Positions 18,571-26,200 of a stretch of DNA of 64,000 nt are shown here, in pieces. The DNA comes from Bacteroidota bacterium (GTDB lineage Bacteria; Bacteroidota; Bacteroidia; Bacteroidales; NBLH01): positions 1 to 64,000 of the forward strand of contig JANYKN010000160.1 in NCBI GenBank assembly GCA_025361565.1. Reading direction: 5' to 3'. The notes below the pieces were generated by a model. That model had not been told where the DNA came from and did not search any database. It saw only the letters and a list, made by a program, of their open reading frames with translations. The position numbers were made by a program, and so were the translations under genes. The first letter of the stretch is position 1. Each line of letters begins with the position of its first letter.

Positions 18571-18697
18571 ATCAAAACCTTGGAATATTGCCCAACTTTA
18601 TCCCAAATGTTAAAAATGCTTTAATTTCAACCATTATTAAAAACCCTTCATCTATCTTTATAGAGTAACTGTACAAATAACCAAATAAATTATTAAA

Positions 18698-19585
18698 ATG
18701 AGAAATCAACAACAATCGGAATTAAGCTCCTTTGGAAGGGTTCAGAGTTTTAACACCAAATACCAGGCTGAATTGAAAACCATTGAAGAATACGAAGCCG
18801 AAAAGGTAAAATTCGACGAAGCTATCCTTGGCATTAAAAATGTCGGTATCGCACAGCACGAAAAGCATGTTGATGGTGATGACACTTTTGCTGTTAAAAG
18901 GAAAATGTCGGATATTTTAATTAAATATTGCCTTCGTGCGGCTGTTTTAGCCCGTTCATCGCAAAATGCCATGCTTTCCAAACAATTACAGTGTCCCGAA
19001 TCTTCTATTCTAAGGGTTGGTAAAAATGAAGCTATTCAAGTTGCAACCAATAAACGAAATGTGCTGAACAGTAATTTATCCATTCTCACCAACATTAAAC
19101 CGGAGCATATTGCCGAAATTGATATCGCAATTGCTGATTATGATAAAATAAAGGATGCACCTACCGATAACAAAATAATTAAAAAATCGAGCACTACCGA
19201 TCAATTGCCCGGATTATTCCAGAAAGCTAACGAAAGACAAGATAATATGTACGATTTGGTTTATAGTTATTTTTCTGGCTCAAAACCCGATATGGTCAGC
19301 GAAATGGAAGCAGCTATGCAAGTTATGGTTACTGGAGTCAGGTATACTTCAATCAGTTTCAATTGTGTGGCCGACGAGGATAATACACCGATTACTGGTT
19401 TTACGGTTTCCAATCAAACCACCGATAATATTCATGTTTCAGAAGAAGGTATTGTTACATTGGCTCATCACCGTGCAGGGCAGTATCATTTCACCATTAA
19501 ATCGCCATTGCGTATCGATAAAGAGATAACGATAATTATTAAACCTCGTGTAAATAATCATTTTACAGTAAGATTGCAGAAATAA
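18698..19585 (+). CDS. Hypothetical protein with C-terminal beta-sandwich
   Basis: Not recognised by function. The 295-residue product has no signal peptide. The first 210 residues look alpha-helical and charged, with heptad-like stretches (about 20-75 and 125-160). The C-terminal 85 residues (from about 210) look like a small carboxypeptidase-regulatory or Ig-like domain: ITGFTVSNQTT, IVTLAHHRAGQYHFTIKS. Similar architectures occur as hypothetical proteins across Bacteroidota. A strong terminator follows 26 bp after the stop, so it is probably a single-gene unit. Confidence 0.65.
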   Translation: MRNQQQSELSSFGRVQSFNTKYQAELKTIEEYEAEKVKFDEAILGIKNVGIAQHEKHVDGDDTFAVKRKMSDILIKYCLRAAVLARSSQNAMLSKQLQCPESSILRVGKNEAIQVATNKRNVLNSNLSILTNIKPEHIAEIDIAIADYDKIKDAPTDNKIIKKSSTTDQLPGLFQKANERQDNMYDLVYSYFSGSKPDMVSEMEAAMQVMVTGVRYTSISFNCVADEDNTPITGFTVSNQTTDNIHVSEEGIVTLAHHRAGQYHFTIKSPLRIDKEITIIIKPRVNNHFTVRLQK

Positions 19586-19611
19586 ATACTTCATAGCTTA
19601 TCTTTTTTCCC

Positions 19612-19645
19612 AAACCTGTCGGGTTTTTAAAACCCGACAGGTTTT
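19612..19645 (+). terminator. Strong rho-independent terminator
   Basis: Near-perfect 16-bp arms, AAACCTGTCGGGTTTT (19612-19627) and its complement (19629-19644), with a U tract. This CCTGTCGGGTTTT hairpin is a familiar dispersed form in Bacteroidota. It ends the hypothetical gene at 18698-19585. Confidence 0.75.
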
Positions 19646-19649
19646 ATTC

Positions 19650-19962
19650 GATCTACCAAAAATACCTGATCCTGGTCTGAACAAACTCATTCGCGGTATG
19701 AAAATTACCATATCATGGTATAAATAATTCCTTATGATGGTATAAAAAATACTTGATCCCAATCCAAATCACTTCATTCGAGGTGCTAAAAATAGCTGAT
19801 TGTGGTACGAACAAAATTGGATCGTGGTATAAAAAATACCTGATCGTGGTACAAACAAAATATGATCATGGTATCAAAAATACCTGATTGTGGTATGTAC
19901 AAAATATGATCATGTTCCAAACATGCTTATTCGACGTCCTAACAAATCATGATCTTGGTATT
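19650..19962 (+). repeat. Degenerate 22-bp tandem repeat array (array 1)
   Basis: About fourteen consecutive units of 22 bp (one of 21) with consensus close to GATCATGGTATNAACAAAAT. Examples begin at 19666, 19820 and 19864. Units diverge from each other but the period is kept. There is no unique spacer, so it is not CRISPR, and no frame stays open. The same repeat family recurs inverted at 40067-40495. Confidence 0.8.
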
Positions 19963-20059
19963 CATTAACCCAATAGAAGTATTCATAATTGGAATAAGAG
20001 TCCATGCAAAAGAATTGTCATTTATAATTACCTTCAAATAGAACTTTAAATCTGCAAGT

Positions 20060-20115
20060 CACAGGGTGACTCTTTGATGCACAGGAATTGAAAAAACTAA
20101 ACTGAATTTAGTCAC
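20060..20115. repeat. Inverted repeat downstream of the Ehr cluster
   Basis: ACAGGGTGACT pairs with AGTCACCCCGTGT across about 35 nt; the first arm is itself palindromic (GTCAC-AGG-GTGAC). A second short hairpin, TCGGGATAAATCCCGA, lies at about 20146-20161 and could help end the minus-strand cluster. Confidence 0.4.
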
Positions 20116-20184
20116 CCCGTGTTAACAAACAATCAAATAAAATCATCGGGATAAATCCCGAGATACTTTAAGGATGAACACTGA

Positions 20185-20949
20185 TTATTCCTTTCCCAAT
20201 TTTTTCTTCCTCGTTAAATCAAGCAAACCGTTTATAATGGTTAGTGGATGGGCAGGGTTGCCAGGAATGTAAAGGTCAATGTGGTATTTATCCAAAAAAG
20301 TACGGTCAATGGCTGGGCTATCCGCAAATATTCCTCCACTTATGGCATCGGTGCCTACAAGCACAATTATTTTGGGTTCAGGCACAGCATCATAACAAAT
20401 TTGAAGTGCTTCGGCCATATTTTGAGTGATTGGACCAGTAATAACAATTCCATCGGCATGGCGCGGCGAAGCAACAAATTCAATCCCAAATCGGCTCATA
20501 TCGAATTGTACATTGTTTGCGGCATTCAGCTCCCACTCACAGCTGTTGTCTCCACCTGCTGAAACTTGCCTTAGCTTAAGCGATTTTCCAAAAACCCGGT
20601 GTATTTCTTTCCTAACTGTTGCGGGATTCACTTCAATGGGAGAATCCATTCCCTCACTGATTATTAATCGGTTACGTTCGTTACTTGAAATTTTATAATC
20701 TTTGGTAAAGCTTATTTTTTGGGGAAAAGCACGGGCACATTCGCCGCAAAAAGTACATTTACCCAAATCGATAGAAACTGGATCTAAGCCGATGGCATTT
20801 ATGGGACAAAGTTCAACCAATTCCTGCTCATCAACCTTTTCGTTAGTGATAACAGGCCTTCCCCTAAAAATACCGGGAACTTCCACTTTGGTCACATCAG
20901 GAATAAATTGCTTGCCCTGGTGATATATAATTTTTAATATTTCTATCAT
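20185..20949 (-). CDS. Ehr/hydrogenase-4-like electron-transfer subunit: ferredoxin domain fused to NuoB/HycG-like domain
   Basis: A 254-residue fusion. Residues 30-80 are a two-cluster ferredoxin motif reduced to one: C48, C65, C68 and C71 remain, enough for one 4Fe-4S cluster, while the first CxxCxxC is absent and the last cysteine is F75. Residues about 125-240 are the small-subunit (NuoB/HycG) fold. There the proximal-cluster ligands are D134, C137, D201 and N231 in place of four cysteines. The protein belongs to the membrane complex encoded upstream. Electron transfer through a normal proximal cluster looks impossible. Family assignment is firm, function uncertain. Confidence 0.88.
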   Translation of the reverse strand: MIEILKIIYHQGKQFIPDVTKVEVPGIFRGRPVITNEKVDEQELVELCPINAIGLDPVSIDLGKCTFCGECARAFPQKISFTKDYKISSNERNRLIISEGMDSPIEVNPATVRKEIHRVFGKSLKLRQVSAGGDNSCEWELNAANNVQFDMSRFGIEFVASPRHADGIVITGPITQNMAEALQICYDAVPEPKIIVLVGTDAISGGIFADSPAIDRTFLDKYHIDLYIPGNPAHPLTIINGLLDLTRKKKLGKE

Positions 20950-21018
20950 ATCGTACTATTTTACTATGCTTCTACGAATTAGTTATCTTCTTTTCTTCTT
21001 TTCGAAAGTCGGTTTAAT

Positions 21019-21090
21019 GCTTGAATGAGTGAATAAATAAATGCTTAAATGTTCTAATGCGTGAATGCTTAAATGCATGAATGATTTAAT
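21019..21090. repeat. Tetranucleotide-type repeat (GAAT/AAAT/GAGT)
   Basis: Imperfect runs of TGAATGAGTGAATAAATAAATGC and related words. The same type is found at 21378-21455, 22988-23082, 10816-10856 and 32195-32216. It lies in the 508-bp gap between two Ehr cluster genes. Confidence 0.6.
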
Positions 21091-21237
21091 AAAGTTTCTT
21101 TTAGACATTTCACTGCATTATTTGTGTTATCTTTCATTAGCATTTAAAAATATATTGTTTTTATCAAATTTGTTCTTTCTTGTACTTTACCAACTTATAT
21201 ATTGTATGTATTGAGTCCAATAGTGCATACAAAATAT

Positions 21238-21338
21238 AACCGCAAAGAACTGCAAAGAAAAAATACGCAGAGAGCCGCAGAGAAAGCCTCTTCCTTTCTC
21301 TGCGTTTCTTTGCATTTTCTTTGCGATTCTCAGCGTTA
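21238..21338. repeat. Long imperfect hairpin, CGCAAAG/CGCAGAG type
   Basis: AACCGCAAAGAACTGCAAAG and CGCAGAGAGCCGCAGAGAAAG on the left are complementary to CTTTCTCTGCG, TTTCTTTGCA and CTTTGCG on the right. The arms are about 45 nt with a 6-7 nt loop (CCTCTTC). A palindromic intergenic element, probably of the dispersed kind. Confidence 0.65.
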
Positions 21339-21377
21339 AGAAAGCTTTATTCATTTGTTCAGAGATAGTTGTTTATT

Positions 21378-21455
21378 TCTCATTTTTTCTCATTCACTCA
21401 TTAATTCTTTATTCATGCACTTATGCATTCACCCATTCACTCACTCATTCATTTC
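21378..21455. repeat. Tetranucleotide repeat (ATTC/ACTC)n
   Basis: Imperfect TCATTCACTCATT words, ending directly at the 3' end of the large-subunit gene. Same family as at 22988-23082. Confidence 0.6.
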
Positions 21456-21457
21456 CA

Positions 21458-22957
21458 CTACAAATCATGCCCACAATACGATAAATTGAAACTCTTGTTG
21501 CAAATCGGGAAATCTGATATTTCGTTGTTTCGCACTGCCAAAGCCAAAGCCAACCAATTATGGAAAGAAGGATCTTTTATTTTGTAAACAATCAGTTCAC
21601 CTTTCTCATCGGTAATGGCGCAATGGCAAATTTCACCTCTCCAACCTTCTACCAGTGAAATGGCAAATGAATTTGTTTTTGGGACATTTAAGATTGTATC
21701 TTTTACAGGATTTTCCAACGGATTATTGAGCAAATTACGGATATATTCAATGGATTGTCTAACTTCCTTTTTGCGTATTTGCAAGCGCGAAAATACATCA
21801 CCATGGTGTTTGATAACCGGTTCATGTTTTAATTGAGGGTATAAACTGTAGGGATGTGATTGCCTAATATCCCTGTTCAATCCACTCATGCGGGCCGACA
21901 TTCCAACTGTGCCAATGGACAGAACATCGTCATAGGTAACAATCCCAGTTCTTTCAAAACGCGAAAGTGCACTTGGCAGCTTAAATAGTTCCGAATTCAT
22001 TTCAACAAAGTCGGGCTCAAATTTATCCAGTACAACTTTTAATCGATTGGATAATGCTTCAGTAATTGGAAATTGGTTTCGTCCGGGCCTAATCAAACCT
22101 TTGGCAAGTCGGTTTCCGCACCATTCCTGAAAATAATTGACCATGGGAGTGCGCAAGCGGCCAAAAACCGAGCTGCCCAATTGATAAGCAATATCGGTAC
22201 AGGCAGCGCTTAAATCTCCGGTATGTATTGCAATTCGTTCCAATTCCAGCGCCAAAGTGCGGGACAATTCAATATCGGGTGATGCTTTAAAACCACACAG
22301 GCTTTCCCATACATGCGCAAATGCAGTGGTGTGCCCGGCAACAGTGTCACCTGCAATATTTTCGGCCAAAGTGGTTCGCTGAAGCATTTTTTTCTTGTCC
22401 AAAAATAGTTGCTCCAAGCCACGGTGTTGGTATCCCAATTGAATTTCAAGATGAAGTATTTGCTCGCCATTGCACAAAAACCTGAAATGTCCGGGCTCTA
22501 TAACACCTGCGTGAATCGGGCCAACCCCAACTTCGTGCAATTCCTCGCTATCAATGGAGAAGAATGGGTAATTGGCTATTGTGCGTGATTTGTCAGATCT
22601 GTTGAAAGGATAACGAACTGGCTTTAACCAGGGATGATCAATATAGTCGATTTCGAAATTTTCATGGATTTCGGGTTCAAATTTCTCGAAAGAAAAATTT
22701 ATGGCTGTAAAAGAATGAAGTTTGACAGGTGTTTGAACCAAGCACGATGATACATAAATTTGATGTTCCGTATCATCAGCTATACAACAAATTAAGTTGA
22801 TTTGATTATTGTATTTGTAACCGAAGTAGTTTACACAATGCCTTTCGGGATGCTTGATTAACAAACCAGTGTTCAACTCCAAAAAAGAATCATATTCATT
22901 CTGGGGAATTTCAGAAATGGATATGGTTTGATTATTTGATATGCTTATATAGTTCAT
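21458..22957 (-). CDS. Ehr/hydrogenase-4-like large subunit (NuoCD/HycE-like) without NiFe ligands
   Basis: A 499-residue protein with an N-terminal NuoC-like part (about 1-110) and a NuoD/HycE-like part. GVGPIHAGVIEPGHFRF (144-160) and LGYQHRGLEQLF (174-185) are family hallmarks. In true hydrogenases the next motif is ERVCGIC; here it is ENIAGDT (199-205), with no cysteine. At the C-terminus the DPCxxC motif is replaced by SFNLSYCGHDL (489-499). All four nickel ligands are therefore missing. This is the signature of energy-converting-hydrogenase-related (Ehr) complexes. It probably conveys conformational or redox energy to the membrane arm; its substrate is unknown. Confidence 0.9.
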   Translation of the reverse strand: MNYISISNNQTISISEIPQNEYDSFLELNTGLLIKHPERHCVNYFGYKYNNQINLICCIADDTEHQIYVSSCLVQTPVKLHSFTAINFSFEKFEPEIHENFEIDYIDHPWLKPVRYPFNRSDKSRTIANYPFFSIDSEELHEVGVGPIHAGVIEPGHFRFLCNGEQILHLEIQLGYQHRGLEQLFLDKKKMLQRTTLAENIAGDTVAGHTTAFAHVWESLCGFKASPDIELSRTLALELERIAIHTGDLSAACTDIAYQLGSSVFGRLRTPMVNYFQEWCGNRLAKGLIRPGRNQFPITEALSNRLKVVLDKFEPDFVEMNSELFKLPSALSRFERTGIVTYDDVLSIGTVGMSARMSGLNRDIRQSHPYSLYPQLKHEPVIKHHGDVFSRLQIRKKEVRQSIEYIRNLLNNPLENPVKDTILNVPKTNSFAISLVEGWRGEICHCAITDEKGELIVYKIKDPSFHNWLALALAVRNNEISDFPICNKSFNLSYCGHDL

Positions 22958-22987
22958 ATAAAAAGCTTATATTTTATAGTTTGAAAT

Positions 22988-23082
22988 ATTCACTCATCCA
23001 CTCATTCATTCATTTACTCATTCATTCATTTACTCATTCATTCATTCATTCATTCATTCACTCACTCACTCATTCACTCATT
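22988..23082. repeat. Tetranucleotide repeat (ATTC/ACTC)n
   Basis: About 95 bp of almost pure 4-bp units (CATT, CACT, TTCA) fill most of the gap between the HyfF-like and large-subunit genes. On the transcribed minus strand this reads as GAAT/GAGT repeats with many overlapping ATG and TGA triplets. Confidence 0.8.
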
Positions 23083-23087
23083 AAAAT

Positions 23088-24515
23088 CTACTTTGGTAAA
23101 AATTGAACACTTTCTTCAATGAGTTTTACAAACTCAAGAGGGGGATTTAATCCCAAATAGATTGCCAAACCAATTAGGATAAATTGAGAGAATGATTCCC
23201 ATGGGTTTATAACCGGGAGATTGCTTTCATCAAATCCAACAACCGGGATGAATAAAATTTTAAAAATATTTTTTCCAAAAGCCCAAATAATCATAGTGAG
23301 TAAAAGCAAAACCGATATCAGCAATAGAATCTGGTTTGCTTCGAACATGGACCTAAAAATAAGAAATTCACTCACAAACATCCCTGAAGGTGGCATGGCG
23401 GTGGCACTAATAAATCCCAACAACAATACCATGGCACCTGTTGAATTATATTTAAAATAGTTCCCTACATGATATATGCTTTTATTTTGAAATATCCTGT
23501 AAACTTGAGTAAATTGAAAGAACAGACTTGATTTTACAAAGGCGTGCAATATAATGTGTAAAATTGCTGCATAGTAACCAATACCTCCAGCAGCAATACC
23601 GAGCATTACAATACCCATATGTTCTATTCCGGAATATGCCAACATCCTTTTGATGTTTTTAACCTTAATCATGTAGACAGTTGCTACAAATATGGATAAA
23701 AAAGCTGCAATGCCAATAACCATATTGGCCCAATGGTGAAGCGGAGTGTTGGCGATAACAATATAAAAACGGAAAACTCCTACAAAACCCAAATTCATCA
23801 ATACGCTTGCCAATAGAGCACCTGCAGGAGCAGGAGCCTTGTCTTTTGCATCAATGCCGGCAGTAAACATGGGCACAAGTCCCAATTTGGCAGTAAACCC
23901 GGTAAAAATAAATACAAAGGCAAGCCTTAACCAGAATGTATTTAGTTTTGAACTATTAGTCAACAGATTTCTAAAAGATAGATCAGTTGAACCTCCCTGT
24001 TCCATTGATATACTTAAAAATAAAATTCCAATAAAAACAAAAGTAATACTGAGTGCGCAGATGAATACATATTTCCAGGTGCCTTCGAGTGCAAGTTTAT
24101 TTCTATGGTGATAAATGAGTGCAGATGCACTTAATGTGGTGATTTCTGTAAATATCCAGATTACAGCAATATGGTTGGCAAGATATCCTGCACCAATAGC
24201 AGTTATTAGTGATATCAGTGCAGCAAAATAAATACCTCTAGCCTGAGGGTTTTCATGGTGTTTCTCTACATAAATACCGCTATGAATGGCAGCAGGGATG
24301 GCAATGATACTAAGAGTAATCATTAATAAAATCCCTAAAGAATCAAAAGTGAAATAATCGATTTCGGTTGAATTGAATCGATAACAAGCGTATATCGTAA
24401 ATCCCCATTGTACCAGCAAAAATAAGCCAACAAGGCTGTAATTAACTTTTTTATTCCGGTTTATAAATAGGCCAATTCCGATGGAAAAGGCTACAATCAA
24501 GTAAAGTAAAGTCAT
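23088..24515 (-). CDS. HyfF-like proton-conducting membrane subunit
   Basis: A 475-residue antiporter-like subunit (Proton_antipo_M family) with about 13 membrane segments. Family motifs include WIFTEITTLSASALIYH (glutamate of the proton path, about residue 131), a lysine segment FTAKLGLVPMFTAGIDAKDKAPAPAGALLASVLM, here without the usual histidines of HyfB, and IKRMLAYSGIEHMGIV. A HAFVKSSLFF segment follows. It would be the third ion-translocating subunit of the complex. It lies 126 bp downstream of the HyfE-like gene, a gap that carries a dispersed repeat. Confidence 0.88.
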   Translation of the reverse strand: MTLLYLIVAFSIGIGLFINRNKKVNYSLVGLFLLVQWGFTIYACYRFNSTEIDYFTFDSLGILLMITLSIIAIPAAIHSGIYVEKHHENPQARGIYFAALISLITAIGAGYLANHIAVIWIFTEITTLSASALIYHHRNKLALEGTWKYVFICALSITFVFIGILFLSISMEQGGSTDLSFRNLLTNSSKLNTFWLRLAFVFIFTGFTAKLGLVPMFTAGIDAKDKAPAPAGALLASVLMNLGFVGVFRFYIVIANTPLHHWANMVIGIAAFLSIFVATVYMIKVKNIKRMLAYSGIEHMGIVMLGIAAGGIGYYAAILHIILHAFVKSSLFFQFTQVYRIFQNKSIYHVGNYFKYNSTGAMVLLLGFISATAMPPSGMFVSEFLIFRSMFEANQILLLISVLLLLTMIIWAFGKNIFKILFIPVVGFDESNLPVINPWESFSQFILIGLAIYLGLNPPLEFVKLIEESVQFLPK

Positions 24516-24579
24516 AATAAGACAAATGACAAAAGTTTAAAGACAAAATTCAAATAACAAATAACAAAATTCAATTTCC

Positions 24580-24630
24580 AATTTCACAGTTTCGGTTGCT
24601 GAGCTCGTCGAAGCACTAAATTCCAATTTC
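24580..24630 (-). repeat. Dispersed repeat, TCGACAAGCTCAGCAACC family (copy 2, inverted)
   Basis: On the minus strand it reads TTTAGTGCTTCGACGAGC then TCAGCAACCGAAACTGTG. It is nearly identical over about 45 bp to 33340-33392. It lies in the gap between the HyfE- and HyfF-like genes. Confidence 0.75.
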
Positions 24631-24641
24631 TAATTACTTCT

Positions 24642-25274
24642 TTAGTAATCTTTCAAATTCGTAAGCTGATCCACATCCACATCTTTAAAAACATCTCCAA
24701 TTTTATTCAGAAAAATACCTAAAATGAGTACACTGGCAAAAATATCAAGCATAATTCCAAGATTTACAAGCATGGGCATTTCATTGCCAACAGCCAGAGA
24801 CAGCACAAAAACCCCATTTTCAATAACCATATACCCCATTACGTGGGTTATGATTTTTCTTCGTGTTGCAATCAGGTACATTCCAAAGAATAATGAGGAT
24901 AGGGCAACCACAAAAAATATTTTATCCAAATGTGTATCTTTTATACTGTGCGAAAGTAAAATAGTAATTACTACAATGAAAGTGGTAATAATTAGTGAAA
25001 CAAAATTTGGCAAATATGGTTCCGCTTCACGAGTAATATTATTTCGTTTAAGAATATAAGCCAGGAAAAAAGGGACTGCAAGTGATTTAAAAACAATGGT
25101 TTCTAACAGAATGAGCACCAAATTTAAAGTAGTAATATCTTTTAGTTGGATAAAAACAACAAAAAACAGCAAAATTCCCTGAAACGCCAGCACTTTAATA
25201 TAAGTTAGCATACGGTTGGCGATGGCCATATAAAACAAAGTCATTAGCAATATAATAAGCAGTACATCAATCAT
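24642..25274 (-). CDS. HyfE-like membrane subunit (NuoK-related)
   Basis: A 210-residue membrane protein with about seven hydrophobic segments. It has the features of HyfE, the NuoK-like subunit of hydrogenase-4 and Ehr complexes: a short hydrophobic repeat region, a basic loop ATRRKIITHVMGYMVIENGVFVL (E in the membrane near residue 153) and a final segment VNLGIMLDIFASVLI. It sits between the HyfC-like and HyfF-like genes, the standard order. The conserved membrane glutamate supports a role in the proton path. Confidence 0.85.
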   Translation of the reverse strand: MIDVLLIILLMTLFYMAIANRMLTYIKVLAFQGILLFFVVFIQLKDITTLNLVLILLETIVFKSLAVPFFLAYILKRNNITREAEPYLPNFVSLIITTFIVVITILLSHSIKDTHLDKIFFVVALSSLFFGMYLIATRRKIITHVMGYMVIENGVFVLSLAVGNEMPMLVNLGIMLDIFASVLILGIFLNKIGDVFKDVDVDQLTNLKDY

Positions 25275-25293
25275 TTGTTTGTCATATTATAAA

Positions 25294-26199
25294 TTATAGA
25301 AATTTTCCGGAAACCAGTAGAACGCCAAAAAATATAAGCAATGCCACCGATGTAAGAGCTACTATAAACTGGGCATTGTGGCTCATCCTGAATCGTGCCA
25401 TAAAAGATTCGATAAGCCCCACTAAAACAGCCATAAAAGCCTCAATTGCAAAAAACAATGGAATAGCATATTGATAGGAGACCATGCCTACAAAAAGATT
25501 AAAAATAAGAGCACCGAAAATTGCAAATTTCAAATATCCGGCAGTAAGAATAAGCCCCAGATCAAATCCGCTGTTGTCCAATATCATTACTTCATGAACC
25601 ATAGTAAGTTCAAGATGAGTTTTGGGATCATCGATTGGCATGCGGCTATTTTCAACCATGGCAACCATTAACAGAACAAAAGTTGCAAGGGTTGCAATTG
25701 CATAGCTTACATAAGAGCCAAGGTGCAAGGCTGAAAAGATTTCCTGGAAAGAAGAAAAACCGGTAAGGATAGCCAGCGAACCCATCAATATAAAAAAAGC
25801 AGGCTCAGCAAACATCGAATATAGTGCTTCGCGGCTGGCGCCCATTCCTTCGAAGCTGCTTCCGGTATCCAGGGCTGAAATAATACTAAAAAATTTACCC
25901 AAAGCAAGCACATAAGCAAAGAAAATAAAGTCGCCATTAAAGCTTATTAAGCCTTTTGATTGCCCAAAAGGAACCACAAGCATAGCCATTATTATAGAAG
26001 AAAAGTATATGGTAGGTGCAATTTGAAAGATGAAACTCGTGGTTTCACTATAAACTGAACCTTTTTTAAAAAGCCGGATTACATCTTTTATAGGTTGCAG
26101 TAAACCTGGGCCTTTTCGTCCGGATGCAATGCTTTTTGTACGGATAACAATACCTGTGAAAAAGATTCCTGCCAGTATGATTAAAATGACACTCAACAT
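25294..26199 (-). CDS. HyfC/HycD-like membrane subunit (NuoH-related)
   Basis: A 301-residue NuoH-family membrane protein with eight hydrophobic segments. SGRKGPGLLQPIKDVIRLF (27-45) and DDPKTHLELTMVHEVMILD (about 195-213) are diagnostic of the hydrogenase-3/4 and Ehr branch. This subunit anchors the soluble arm to the antiporter-like modules. It begins 1 bp after the stop of the second HyfB-like gene, so it is co-translated with it. Confidence 0.92.
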   Translation of the reverse strand: MLSVILIILAGIFFTGIVIRTKSIASGRKGPGLLQPIKDVIRLFKKGSVYSETTSFIFQIAPTIYFSSIIMAMLVVPFGQSKGLISFNGDFIFFAYVLALGKFFSIISALDTGSSFEGMGASREALYSMFAEPAFFILMGSLAILTGFSSFQEIFSALHLGSYVSYAIATLATFVLLMVAMVENSRMPIDDPKTHLELTMVHEVMILDNSGFDLGLILTAGYLKFAIFGALIFNLFVGMVSYQYAIPLFFAIEAFMAVLVGLIESFMARFRMSHNAQFIVALTSVALLIFFGVLLVSGKFL

Positions 26200-26200
26200 A

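Noticed and set aside
19650-19962. CRISPR array
   Set aside because: Units are directly adjacent with no unique spacers, individual units diverge strongly, and no cas gene is present.
21458-22957. Calling the large subunit a functional formate-hydrogenlyase hydrogenase
   Set aside because: Neither nickel-binding cysteine pair is present, so hydrogen chemistry of the usual type is not supported.
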